Made by a program: the position numbers and the translations under genes | Shown: one piece after another, positions 6,975 through 17,282 of the stretch | How the letters are laid out: every line of letters starts with the position of its first letter | Numbering within the stretch: the stretch's first letter is position 1 | Assembly: GCF_020151015.1 (NCBI RefSeq) | Contig: NZ_CP083746.1 | Span: 376,001-440,000, forward strand | Length of the DNA stretch: 64,000 nt | DNA from: Pseudomonas sp. p1(2021b) | GTDB taxonomy: Bacteria; Pseudomonadota; Gammaproteobacteria; Pseudomonadales; Pseudomonadaceae | Reading direction: 5' to 3' | The notes under the pieces: generated by a model | The model's database searches: none | The model's input: the letters and a program-made list of their open reading frames with translations, nothing else | What the model was told of the DNA's origin: nothing

Positions 6975-7008
6975 GCCAGGGCCGGGCGGCTTCATGCCCG
7001 GACCTGGC
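6975..7008. terminator. GC-rich hairpin between convergent genes
   Basis: GCCAGGGCCGGGC (6975-6987) pairs with GCCCGGACCTGGC (6996-7008) with one mismatch. It lies in the short gap between two convergent genes. No T tract follows on either strand, so termination is an inference from position. Confidence 0.4.
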
Positions 7009-7043
7009 CACCAGCGCCGGCAGGGAGGCCGGAAATGGATATA

Positions 7044-7466
7044 TCAGCCTGCGGTGGGGTCCTTGTCTACGCGCTGTAGTAGGAGTTGCTGGACCTCGCT
7101 CCAGTAGTATGCCCTAGCCTGGAATCGATGGAGGACAAGCCGTAGGAGCTCAGGATCTTTGATGGGTTGCCCTTGGAATGCTTGCAATGTCTGAAGATCC
7201 AGTCCGAGCTGTCGATTAGCAAATCTGTCCCTCGGCAGCTTTGCTAACGTAGCTCCACGCTCAACCAGACTCGACCTCAATGAGCAAAGTAGAACGAGCG
7301 CAACTGGCCCTGATGGTGTATCTGAGCAGTCGGGTTCATGGAAAATCCTTTTCTTGATGAACTCTGCTCCGAGCGCCTCGCATCTATCTGACTCTGCGGG
7401 TACTAGCAACGGATCCAGCAACTCTACCTGGTTACAGCTCTGTTGGTGGATACTGCGGAGATTCAT
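7044..7466 (-). CDS. Hypothetical protein coupled to the integrase (140 aa)
   Basis: The ATG overlaps the integrase stop as ATGA, so it is probably translated with the integrase. The 140-residue protein has no signal peptide, no membrane segment and no fold I recognise; the C-terminal third (LRLVLHRFQARAYYWSEVQQ) is likely helical. Genes in this position are sometimes excision or regulatory partners of the integrase, but it lacks an obvious helix-turn-helix and is larger than most excisionases. Function unknown. Confidence 0.6.
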   Translation of the reverse strand: MNLRSIHQQSCNQVELLDPLLVPAESDRCEALGAEFIKKRIFHEPDCSDTPSGPVALVLLCSLRSSLVERGATLAKLPRDRFANRQLGLDLQTLQAFQGQPIKDPELLRLVLHRFQARAYYWSEVQQLLLQRVDKDPTAG

Positions 7467-8536
7467 GTCGTTGGTCTCCGTTTCGGGAGGGCATCCAGAT
7501 CTCTCACGAGATCTTCTCCCCGCAGGTGTGTGTAGCGCTTGAGCTGCTGCATAGATTTATGTCCGCTCAAAGCCGCTAACTTTTGGGCCGATAGCCCGCG
7601 CTCTGCATACCTACTGATCCCCTCATGGCGGAAGTCGTGAAAGCGGAAATCAGACATACCCAGTTTCCGTTTCAGCAATCCCCAGGTCTTTGTAAAAGCG
7701 TAAGGGCGCCTCTTTCCGTCCTTGCCAGGTTCTCCAAAGAAAATCAGATCGCAATCGTTCGGACGAGTCGGGTTATCAAGGGCATCCCTGAAAGCTTCGG
7801 TCGCAATCTCGTTGAGGGGCACTTCCCGAGGGCTGCCGTTCTTGGTGTCTGGGAGGAACGCTACACGCTTCTGAAGGTTGACTTGGTGACACCGCAGGCC
7901 AGTGATCTCTGACGAGCGCATTACGGTTTCCAGCGCAATAACAGCAATCCACCGCAGCATAGGATTGCTGTAATCGTTCAACGCCGCAAACAGCCGACGC
8001 TCTTCGTCGCCAGCTAGCCGGCGATCACGTTCTGGGCCAGGGCGCGGCTTCCGGATATTCAAAACGGGATTGAACGTGAGCCCTAATCCCCATTCTTTGA
8101 TCGCTACGGTGTAAAGGTGACTGAGTAGTGCTAGTTCGAGACGAACAGTATTGTTGCTTATTGGGCGGCCGTGCTTGCTAGTCGAAGCGAGCCGGCTGTC
8201 CCGATAGTCAGCGATGATTTCGGCAGAAAGGGCGGCTAAGGAGTATTTGCCTAGATTCAGGGTGAGTTGCTTTGCCTTGGTCGTCTCAGCTTTGCGCGTG
8301 CTGGGCTTTTTTGTTGGTGTGACATCCGCCAGATAACGCTGCAGGGCTTTCTCCAGCGTCATGCGCTCTGACCCGCTGCGCTGGATATACACGCCCCGCA
8401 CCATTTCATCTTCGGTGCGTCGTGACCAGTCCTCGGCGTCGCGTTTGGTGCGGAAAGTCTTGGCGTTGGTCGGCCATCCGGTCTTGCGGATAACGGCCTT
8501 CCAGGTGCCGGCAGGGGTTTTGACGATTGTGGCCAT
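7463..8536 (-). CDS. int: Site-specific tyrosine integrase
   Basis: The ATG at 8536 has GGAG 8 nt upstream and gives 357 aa; an upstream start at 8572 lacks this. The N-terminal part (MATIVKTPAGTWKAVIRK) resembles an arm-binding domain, a core-binding SAM-like region follows (about 60-165), and the catalytic domain has Arg207 (MRSSEITGL), Lys232 (TKNG), His300 and Arg303 (HDFRH), His326 (SGHK) and Tyr335 (RYTHL), so all residues needed for strand exchange are present. It inserts and excises DNA at an attachment site, here most likely the 3' end of the neighbouring tRNA. It is oriented away from the tRNA and overlaps an unknown gene downstream. Confidence 0.97.
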   Translation of the reverse strand: MATIVKTPAGTWKAVIRKTGWPTNAKTFRTKRDAEDWSRRTEDEMVRGVYIQRSGSERMTLEKALQRYLADVTPTKKPSTRKAETTKAKQLTLNLGKYSLAALSAEIIADYRDSRLASTSKHGRPISNNTVRLELALLSHLYTVAIKEWGLGLTFNPVLNIRKPRPGPERDRRLAGDEERRLFAALNDYSNPMLRWIAVIALETVMRSSEITGLRCHQVNLQKRVAFLPDTKNGSPREVPLNEIATEAFRDALDNPTRPNDCDLIFFGEPGKDGKRRPYAFTKTWGLLKRKLGMSDFRFHDFRHEGISRYAERGLSAQKLAALSGHKSMQQLKRYTHLRGEDLVRDLDALPKRRPTT

Positions 8537-8625
8537 CTGAAGGACTCCAAAGGCGTGCAAGCGAAGCAGCACTGTACCTAATTTGTACCTTTAGACCATA
8601 GGACTGTATCTGAGGTGTACCCGCC

Positions 8626-8657
8626 AAAAACACGAAAGCCGCGCAATGCGCGGCTTT
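8626..8657 (-). terminator. Rho-independent terminator after the tRNA
   Basis: On the minus strand AAAGCCGCGC-ATT-GCGCGGCTTT (8657-8635) is followed within three bases by a run of five T (8630-8626). It starts 6 bp past the tRNA 3' end and so probably ends the tRNA transcript, separating it from the integrase. Confidence 0.8.
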
Positions 8658-8662
8658 GAGTA

Positions 8663-8739
8663 TGGTGGGCCCACACGGACTCGAACCGTGGACCAAAGGA
8701 TTATGAGTCCTCTGCTCTAACCAACTGAGCTATAGGCCC
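8663..8739 (-). tRNA. tRNA with CAU anticodon, probably tRNA-Ile2
   Basis: The 77-nt gene folds as a cloverleaf: acceptor GGGCCTA with 3' TGGGCCC, D-loop TAGCTCAGTTGGTTAGAGC, anticodon loop CTCATAA, T-arm GGTTCGAGTCC, and encoded CCA. The CAU anticodon could be Met or the lysidine-modified Ile2. The anticodon stem and following bases (GACTCATAATCC, TTTGGTCC) look more like E. coli ileX than elongator tRNA-Met, so I favour Ile2. It starts 16 bp after the large sensor gene on the same strand. Its 3' end is the likely attachment site of the island. Confidence 0.93.
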
Positions 8740-8754
8740 CAGAGGTGGCGGGGA

Positions 8755-11700
8755 TTATAACGAGGGTTTGAGGTGGGTGCCATCTGAAAGATCTGATAGT
8801 GCTATACGAAGAAAGGTCGCTGCGAACTCCTCCGGGGGCAGGGGCGGGCTGACGATGTAGCCTTGGATCTGTTCGCAACCTTCGATGGCGAGGAAGCGTT
8901 GCTGGTCCTGGTTTTCCACACCTTCGGCAATGATGGTCAGCTGCATGCTGCGGCCCAGGGCGATGATCGCGCGGGTGATGGCGGCGTCGTGGGGGTCGTC
9001 CGGCAGGCCGCGGATGAAGGACTGGTCGATCTTGAGGATGTCCAGTGGCAGGCGCTTGAGGTAGCTCAGCGATGAATAGCCCGTGCCGAAGTCGTCGATG
9101 GCCAATTGCACGCCCAGGTCCTTGAGCTGGTGAAGGATGGCCAGGGCTTCTTCGGCCTGGCTCATGATGAAGTTCTCGGTGATTTCCAGCTGCAGGTCGC
9201 CGGCCTTGAGCTGGTACACCTTGAGCAGGTGTGCGATGCGCCTGGCCAGGTTCGGTTGGCGCAGCTGGGCGCCGGCGAGGTTGATCGACAGGGGGCCGAA
9301 CGGCTTGTAGAGGGCCTTCCAGGCGAACATCTGGCGGCAGGCCTGTTCCATCACCCAATCGCCCAGCTGGAGAATGGTGCCGTTCTCCTCGGCCAGGTGG
9401 ATGAACTGCTCCGGCGGTACCTCGCCGAAGGTCGGGTGCCGCCAGCGAACCAGGGCTTCGGCGCCGACCAGGCTTTGGCTCTTGAGGCTGAACTTGGGCT
9501 GGAAGCACAGGCTCATTTCGCGACGTTCGATGGCGCGGCGCAGTTCGTGCTCCAGGGCGATGCGCTCGCTGGCCTGGGCGGTGAGGTCGCGGGTGTAGGC
9601 TTCGACGCGGTTGCGGCCCTTGGCCTTGGAGCGATACATGGCGGCATCGGCGTTGCGGATGAGGCTGGCGACGTCGCTGCCGTCCTGGGGATAGAGGCTG
9701 ATGCCGATGCTCGCGCTGGTGAAGAATTCATGCTCGCCGGCCTGGAAGGGCGCATGGAAGCAGGCCAGCAATTTATTGGCGATGGCATTGGCATCGCTGG
9801 GGCGGTGCAGGCCGGGCAGGAGGATGATGAATTCGTCGCCGCCCAGGCGGGCTACGGTATCGAGGTCGCGTACCTGTTCCTTTAGGCGGTGGGCGATGCT
9901 TTTTAGCAGCAGGTCGCCCACGGGGTGGCCGAGGCTGTCATTGATGTGCTTGAAGCGGTCCAGGTCGAGGAACAGGACCGCGCCCTGGCGATTGGCCTCC
10001 TGGGCGCCGCTGAGGGCAGCCTGCAGGCGGTTTTCGAACAGGGCGCGGTTGGGCAGGCCGGTGAGTGGATCGTGGTGGGCCTGGTAGTCGAGCTTGGCCT
10101 GGGCAAGCTTGAGGCTGGAGATATCGGCGAACACAGCGACGAAGTGGGTGATCTCATGCTCGCGGTTGCGCACGGCGCTGATGGTCAGCCAGCCGGGGTA
10201 GAGCTCGCCATTCTTGCGTTTGTTGTAGATTTCTCCCTGCCAGTGGCCTTCGGCGGTGAGCTGGTGCCACATGGCGGCATAGAACGCGCTGTCGTGCTGG
10301 CCGGAGGCAAGCAGGCGCGGGGTCTGCCCGAGGGCTTCTATTTCGCTGTAGCCGGTGATTTCGCTGAAGGCGCGGTTCACCGCGCTGATGCGTTGCTCCG
10401 GGTCGGTGATCAAGACGCCTTCTGCGGTGTTCTCGAACACGGTGGCCGCCAGTTGCAGTTTTTCCTGCATCAGGTTGCGTTCGGTGATGTCGCGCACGAT
10501 GGTCAGCATGCAGTCGGTGCCGGCGATCGGCAGCGGTCGGGCTGACAGCTCGCACAGGCGGATCTGCCCGTCGCTGCGGCGAATGTGGCAACTGAAGTCA
10601 CGTACGAAGCCGTCACGCTGGAGCTGGTCGACCAGGCGCTTGCGTTCGTTGAGGTCGACCCAGATACCCAGATCGAGGGAGGTCTGGTCGCTGGCGGGAT
10701 TGATATCGTAGCCGGTCAGGCGGCAGAAGCCTTCGTTCGCCTCCAGCAACAGGCCGTCGCTCTGGCGTGACAGCAGCAGGCCGTCGGGGGAGGCGTGGAA
10801 GGCCTTGGCGAACTTCTCCTCCGAGGTTTGCAGCTGTTGCTGGGTTTCCTTCAGCTGGCTGATGTCCCGCACGGCCACCACCAGCGCCCGGGTGCCATCG
10901 AGTTCGAACGTTTCAGCGGAGACCAAGCCGGTGAATATTTGGCCGTTGCTACGTCGGAACCGGGTCTCTAGATTACGGATGGCACCCCGCTGCAGGCGCT
11001 CCAACAGGACGGGCCCGGCGCCTGCGACTGCCCAGAGGTCCAGTTCGGTGGCGGTGCGACCGATCACCTGGCTCGGGCTCAGGCCGATCTGCTCTTCGAA
11101 GGCTTCGTTGACCTCCAGCAGGCAGCCATCGCTGTGCCGGGCGATCACCAGGATGTCCGGGCATTGTTGAAACACCGAGGCGAACTTCTGCTCCGACAGG
11201 CGCAGGGCATCCTCGGTACGTTTGGTTTCGCTGATGTCGATCATCAGGCCGCGCAGCAACGGGCGGTGCCCATGTTCGATCATGCTGACGATATTGCGCA
11301 CCCAGAGGGCCTGGCCATCGGCGCGGATCACCCGATAGTCGAGGCTGTGGTCGCGCCCGGCGGCGGTCTCGCTGTCGCAGAAGGCCTGGGCCCAGAGCGC
11401 ATCCTCGGGGTGCAGGATGCTGCGCCAGAACCCCGGCTTGAGCCAGTCGCCCAGGGGGTAGCCGAGCAAGTCCTCGGCATGGGGGGAGACGTAGCTGTAG
11501 GTGAAATCGTTGGCGTCGGCTTCCCACGCGATGGCCGACAGGCTTTCGACCAGGCTGCGGTAGTGGTACTCACTGCTGCGCAGCTCCTGCTCGAGCGCGA
11601 TACGCCGGGAGATTTCCGAGCTCAGGCGCCGGTTGATGCGGATCACCACGGCGAGGATGGCCATCAGCAGTAGGACCGCGGGCAGGCCATAGAGCAGCAG

Positions 11701-12498
11701 GTCGTTCCAGAACGAGCGTTGGTCGACGACATTGCCAACCCAGCGTTGCTGGATCTGGTTGACTTCGCCAGGGCTCATGTCTGCTATGACCTTGTCCAGA
11801 ATACCGATCAAGACCTTGTTGCCCCTGGGCGTGGCCATGGCCAACTGGTAGCGGTAAGGCGTCTCGCCACTGACGTACAGGCCTTCGAGCTTGAGTTGTC
11901 GCAGGGCCCAGATGCTCGAGGCGAGGTCACCGACCACAGCGTCCACTTCATCGGTGGCCAGGGCCTGGAGGGAGGAGCTGACGTTGGGCAGTGCGACGAG
12001 GTTCAGGTCCGGATGGTGCGTGCGCAGCAGCTCATGGGGCGCGTAGTTTTCCACCACGGCGACCTTGAGCCCGTACAGTTCCTTGAGTGTGCGGGGCTGT
12101 GGCCCGCCGTCGTGGGCCAGGATGACGATGGGGAAGTCCAGGTAGGGGCGGGTGAAGGACAGGTAATTCTGGCGTTCCGGTGTCGACATGATGCCAGGGA
12201 GCAGGTCCAGGTGGTTTTCCTTGGCTTGCAGCAGGACTTCGGTCCAGCCTCTGGGCTCGACCGGCTTGAGGCGGATGCCCAGGCGTTCCTCGATCAGGGC
12301 AACGTAGTCGGCGGCCAATCCCTGGTAGCGGCCCTCCTGGTCGCGGAACTCGAAAGGTGGCCAGGAGGCATCGATACCCAGGCGTAGCTGGGGGTGGGCA
12401 CCGAGCCAGGCTTTCTCTTCATCCGTCAGGGTCAAGGCGCCGGCCGTTGTGGTCCAGACGAGCAGGATCGACAACAAAAGGGCCGGCACAAAAGACAT
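8755..12498 (-). CDS. Membrane sensor with solute-binding, PAS, GGDEF and EAL domains
   Basis: This 1247-aa protein has a signal peptide (about 1-22), a periplasmic family-3 solute-binding domain (about 30-255), a membrane helix (about 268-290), four PAS/PAC regions (about 310-800), a GGDEF domain and an EAL domain. The GGDEF site is intact (ARLGGDEF) with an inhibitory RxxD site (RDLD) five residues before it. The EAL domain has GAEALVRW, ITEN and DDFGTGYSS, so phosphodiesterase residues are also present. It should make or degrade c-di-GMP in response to a periplasmic ligand, such as an amino acid, and to PAS signals. Which activity dominates cannot be read from the sequence. It lies upstream of the tRNA on the same strand. 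Confidence 0.93.
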   Translation of the reverse strand: MSFVPALLLSILLVWTTTAGALTLTDEEKAWLGAHPQLRLGIDASWPPFEFRDQEGRYQGLAADYVALIEERLGIRLKPVEPRGWTEVLLQAKENHLDLLPGIMSTPERQNYLSFTRPYLDFPIVILAHDGGPQPRTLKELYGLKVAVVENYAPHELLRTHHPDLNLVALPNVSSSLQALATDEVDAVVGDLASSIWALRQLKLEGLYVSGETPYRYQLAMATPRGNKVLIGILDKVIADMSPGEVNQIQQRWVGNVVDQRSFWNDLLLYGLPAVLLLMAILAVVIRINRRLSSEISRRIALEQELRSSEYHYRSLVESLSAIAWEADANDFTYSYVSPHAEDLLGYPLGDWLKPGFWRSILHPEDALWAQAFCDSETAAGRDHSLDYRVIRADGQALWVRNIVSMIEHGHRPLLRGLMIDISETKRTEDALRLSEQKFASVFQQCPDILVIARHSDGCLLEVNEAFEEQIGLSPSQVIGRTATELDLWAVAGAGPVLLERLQRGAIRNLETRFRRSNGQIFTGLVSAETFELDGTRALVVAVRDISQLKETQQQLQTSEEKFAKAFHASPDGLLLSRQSDGLLLEANEGFCRLTGYDINPASDQTSLDLGIWVDLNERKRLVDQLQRDGFVRDFSCHIRRSDGQIRLCELSARPLPIAGTDCMLTIVRDITERNLMQEKLQLAATVFENTAEGVLITDPEQRISAVNRAFSEITGYSEIEALGQTPRLLASGQHDSAFYAAMWHQLTAEGHWQGEIYNKRKNGELYPGWLTISAVRNREHEITHFVAVFADISSLKLAQAKLDYQAHHDPLTGLPNRALFENRLQAALSGAQEANRQGAVLFLDLDRFKHINDSLGHPVGDLLLKSIAHRLKEQVRDLDTVARLGGDEFIILLPGLHRPSDANAIANKLLACFHAPFQAGEHEFFTSASIGISLYPQDGSDVASLIRNADAAMYRSKAKGRNRVEAYTRDLTAQASERIALEHELRRAIERREMSLCFQPKFSLKSQSLVGAEALVRWRHPTFGEVPPEQFIHLAEENGTILQLGDWVMEQACRQMFAWKALYKPFGPLSINLAGAQLRQPNLARRIAHLLKVYQLKAGDLQLEITENFIMSQAEEALAILHQLKDLGVQLAIDDFGTGYSSLSYLKRLPLDILKIDQSFIRGLPDDPHDAAITRAIIALGRSMQLTIIAEGVENQDQQRFLAIEGCEQIQGYIVSPPLPPEEFAATFLRIALSDLSDGTHLKPSL

Positions 12499-12595
12499 AG
12501 CGGCCTCGCGTTCAGGGGGTATGCAACGAGTGTAGACGGCCAGGCGCGACGGGTGGGGATTGTGGGCTTACCGATCAGCGGAGCGCCTTGCGTCC

Positions 12596-12619
12596 ATCGC
12601 GGGCGAGCGCGCTCCTGTG
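12596..12619. repeat. Degenerate REP element
   Basis: The stretch ATCGCGGGCGAGCGCGCTCC resembles the REP core seen at other sites in the window (ATCGCGGGACAAGCCCGCTCC) with changes in the loop. It lies between rpoD and the sensor gene. Confidence 0.5.
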
Positions 12620-12640
12620 CGTCACGGGCGCAATGGCCGA

Positions 12641-12669
12641 AAAGAAAAACCCCGGCCTGGGCCGGGGTT
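12641..12669 (-). terminator. rpoD rho-independent terminator
   Basis: On the minus strand AACCCCGGCC-CAG-GCCGGGGTT is followed by a T-rich run (reverse of 12641-12649). It begins just after the rpoD stop codon. Confidence 0.85.
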
Positions 12670-12674
12670 CGTCA

Positions 12675-14528
<1,854 letters not shown>

Positions 14529-14595
14529 AACACCCTATCCACTGAAGGTCTTGGCGGGCAAAAAACAAGCCGAGGATTATACCCGAGCATGGACC

Positions 14596-16578
14596 TCACG
14601 CGCCAGATGAGGTCGGGTTTTGTGCGGGAACATTCCGGCTCAGCAGGGCAAGGAGCTGCGATTTTTCCTCGCCGCTCAACTCGCTTTGACGTGCTTTCCT
14701 GAGCAGATGTTCCAGGCTGCGCTCGCGTTGGCGGGCGGACAAGCTAGTTATAGTGTCGAAAAACTGTTGTTCAAGGTTGTCGGCATCGATCAGCCACTCC
14801 TTTTCCGCCAGGGCCCGCAGCAGGCGGCCTTGCTCGGTGCCGTGCCAGCGTGCGATCAACTGCATTGAGCTTAGCTTAGGATTCTTCTGCGCGGCTTCGA
14901 TCAAGGCCACCAGCAGCTGGCTGTAGAGGTGCTCTTCGTCGGCGAAATGGCTGGCATCTTCCACCTTGCCGGCCAGCAGCGGGTAGTGCAGCAAGGTGCG
15001 CAGCGCCGACAGCGTCGGCGGCTCCACCGGTGCGGGCACCCTTGGCGGCGCTTCGCCGCGCTGGCCATCACGTTGCCAGGGCTTGCCGCCTTTCTTGTCC
15101 CAGGGCTTGCCATCCCATTGTTTCTTGCCGCCTTTGTTGGGTGTCCAGGGGCGCTGTTCCTGCTGGGCGGGCGCATGGTCGTACAGGTGCGCTTCGCTGT
15201 AGTCGGGGGCGTAGCTGGCCATGGCGTCGTAGTCATAGCCAGGGTCGTAATCCGGGGTGCTGGGGGCTGGTGCGTGCTGGGCCAGCTGTTCGACCTGTTG
15301 CGGATCCAGCCCGGTGACCTCCTTCAGGCGGTTGCGCATCAGCTGGCGCAGGTTGGCACCGGGAATCTTTTCGATCAACGGTGCGGCCAGGGTCGCCATG
15401 TGCGCCTTGCCTTCCAGCGAACGCGGGTCGGCCTCGTTGCCCAGTTGCTCGAAGAAGTAGTCCGCCAGCGGCTGGGCGTGCTGGTTGATGCGGGCCATGA
15501 AGGCATCGGTGCCTTCTGCGCGCACCAGGCTGTCCGGGTCTTCGCCTTCGGGCAGGAACAGGAAGCGGGCACGGCGGCCGTCCTGCAGGCTGGCCAGGGT
15601 TGACTCCAGGGCGCGCCAGGCCGCCTTGCGGCCGGCCTGGTCGCCATCGAAGCAGAACAGCACGCTCGGCACCACGCGGAACAAGCGCTTGAGGTGCTCT
15701 TCGCTGGTGGCCGTGCCCAGTGTCGCCACCGCATTGCGCAGGCCTTGCTGGGCCAGGGCGATGACGTCCATGTAGCCCTCGACCACGATGATCTCGTCGA
15801 GGTTGCGGTTGTGCTTGCGCGCCTCGTACAAGCCGTACAGCTCTTGCCCCTTGTGGAACACCGGGGTTTCCGGGGAGTTCAGGTACTTGGGCTTGTCGTC
15901 CCCGAGGACCCGGCCGCCGAACGCGATGACCCTGCCACGGCTGTCGCGGATAGGGAACATCACGCGGTCGCGGAAACGATCGTAGCGCTTGCCGCTTTCG
16001 GCATTCTCGATCAGCAGGCCTGCATCGATCATCACCTTTTGCTGCAGGCTGTCCGCGCCCAGGTGCTTGAGCAGGTTGTCCCAGCCCGGCGGGGCGAAGC
16101 CCAGGCCGAAATCACGGGCGATTTCGCCGGACAGGCCTCGGCCCTTGAGGTAGTCCACCGCCGCCTTGCGGGTCGGGTGGCCACGCAGGGCCTGGCGATA
16201 GAACTCGGCGGCGGCTTCCAGCAGCGGGTAGAGGGGCGAGTCGGTGGGCTGGCGGGGCTTCTGCCCGCGACGGCCTTCCTCCCGAGGGACTTCCATGCCG
16301 GCGGCCTGGGCCAGCTCTTCGACCGCCTGGGGAAAGTCCAGGTTGTCGTGGTCCATGACGAAACCGAGCGCGTTGCCGCCGGCACCACAACCGAAGCAGT
16401 AGTAGAACTGCTTGTCGGGGCTGACGGTGAAGGAGGGGGTTTTCTCCTTGTGGAACGGGCAGCAGGCGGAAAGGTTCTTGCCGGTCTTTTTGAGCTGGAT
16501 GCGCGAACTCACCACATCGACGATGTCGGTGCGGTTGAGAAGGTCGTCAATGAAGCTTTGGGGAATCAGCCCGGCCAT
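14596..16578 (-). CDS. dnaG: DNA primase DnaG
   Basis: DnaG makes RNA primers for replication and Okazaki fragments. The 660-aa protein has the N-terminal zinc ribbon (CPFHKEKTPSF to YYCFGCGAGG, about 40-66), the catalytic TOPRIM domain (VVEGYMDVIAL, about 265-275, and FCFDGDQAGR, about 308-317), a Gly/Lys/Trp-rich linker (about 460-520) and a C-terminal helical DnaB-binding domain. It is between rpsU and rpoD as in other gamma-proteobacteria. Confidence 0.99.
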   Translation of the reverse strand: MAGLIPQSFIDDLLNRTDIVDVVSSRIQLKKTGKNLSACCPFHKEKTPSFTVSPDKQFYYCFGCGAGGNALGFVMDHDNLDFPQAVEELAQAAGMEVPREEGRRGQKPRQPTDSPLYPLLEAAAEFYRQALRGHPTRKAAVDYLKGRGLSGEIARDFGLGFAPPGWDNLLKHLGADSLQQKVMIDAGLLIENAESGKRYDRFRDRVMFPIRDSRGRVIAFGGRVLGDDKPKYLNSPETPVFHKGQELYGLYEARKHNRNLDEIIVVEGYMDVIALAQQGLRNAVATLGTATSEEHLKRLFRVVPSVLFCFDGDQAGRKAAWRALESTLASLQDGRRARFLFLPEGEDPDSLVRAEGTDAFMARINQHAQPLADYFFEQLGNEADPRSLEGKAHMATLAAPLIEKIPGANLRQLMRNRLKEVTGLDPQQVEQLAQHAPAPSTPDYDPGYDYDAMASYAPDYSEAHLYDHAPAQQEQRPWTPNKGGKKQWDGKPWDKKGGKPWQRDGQRGEAPPRVPAPVEPPTLSALRTLLHYPLLAGKVEDASHFADEEHLYSQLLVALIEAAQKNPKLSSMQLIARWHGTEQGRLLRALAEKEWLIDADNLEQQFFDTITSLSARQRERSLEHLLRKARQSELSGEEKSQLLALLSRNVPAQNPTSSGA

Positions 16579-16861
16579 GGCAGTCTCGTCATCTGGCAGC
16601 TGGCAAGTCTAATCGCTACGCGCCGGTTGAGGGCGAGCAGTTGATGCGGGAGAGGTGAGGAAAAGTGTGCTCGTCAGCCACGAATGGCTCGTCAGTCAGG
16701 ACGTGCACGACTGGTCGGGGACCAGCTCTGACGTGTTCAGGCAGGTTGCCCATGCGCTGTTGCGAAGGGCGCCTCTGGCCGAAGCCGGAGGTTTGAAGCA
16801 ACTGCTGCCATCAGCCCGGCACGAGGCCGGGCGGGCAGAAGCTTTGCGTTGAACGCCTGTA
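16579..16861. other. Intergenic dnaG-rpsU region without a recognisable gene
   Basis: I see no supported coding gene here; short open frames lack ribosome sites and family features. In P. aeruginosa a YqeY-type gene lies at this place, as far as I recall; it is absent here. A GCCCGGC hairpin near 16819-16837 lies downstream of rpsU and lacks a T tract. Confidence 0.5.
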
Positions 16862-17077
16862 TCAGTACAGACGAACGGCGCGGCGCTGTTCGCGCTGAAC
16901 CTTCTTGGCGTGACGCTTTACAGCGGCAGCGGCTTTGCGCTTGCGCTCGGCAGTCGGCTTCTCGTAAAACTCGCGGCTACGAACTTCAGCCAGTACACCG
17001 GCTTTTTCGCAGGAGCGCTTGAAACGACGCAGAGCTACGTCGAAGGGTTCGTTCTCTTTAACTTTGACGGCTGGCAT
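16862..17077 (-). CDS. rpsU: 30S ribosomal protein bS21
   Basis: The 71-aa basic protein ([20 protein letters not shown] to [15 protein letters not shown] end) is a standard-length S21, a component of the small subunit needed for efficient initiation. It is the first gene of the rpsU-dnaG-rpoD cluster. AAGGTAG lies before the ATG. It is divergent from tsaD, with 205 bp between the starts holding both promoters. Confidence 0.98.
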   Translation of the reverse strand: MPAVKVKENEPFDVALRRFKRSCEKAGVLAEVRSREFYEKPTAERKRKAAAAVKRHAKKVQREQRRAVRLY

Positions 17078-17282
17078 CCAGGGCTACCTTAATTCATTAC
17101 CGGGGTAGACGTGCTCCTGGCAAAACAAAAGGTGTGCTGGAGAACGTCGGTTTTCAAGGGTTGCGGATGTTAACCCTTAGCTGGCCGGAATGCAAAGCCT
17201 CTGATCGAAAACCGCTGGTCGGCATGTGGTACGGAGACTATCATGCGCGCCTTCGAATTCAGCCTCCACAAGGCACGGACCC

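Larger units (their letters stand above)
1..8662. mobile_element. Genomic island integrated at a tRNA gene (right part only)
   Basis: Seen: a tyrosine integrase lies next to the 3' end of a tRNA and is transcribed away from it, and the stretch to its left holds methyltransferase, vsr, a second recombinase, a TraY-like protein, iteron repeats and several unknown genes, all unlike the housekeeping genes that follow. Base composition is patchier and locally AT-rich (5700-6260). Known: tRNA 3' ends are common integration sites for such elements. Inferred: the tRNA-proximal boundary is at the tRNA 3' end. I found no second copy of the tRNA 3' end between 1 and 8600, so the other boundary is probably to the left of the window. 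Whether the element is an ICE, an integrated plasmid or a non-mobile remnant cannot be decided here. Confidence 0.85.

Noticed and set aside
1..8600. A second copy of the tRNA 3' end (left attachment site)
   Set aside because: Searched by eye for TGGTGGGCCCACACGG and found none; the left end is probably outside the window.
16616..16852. Short open frames between dnaG and rpsU
   Set aside because: No ribosome site, no conserved features and overlapping on both strands.
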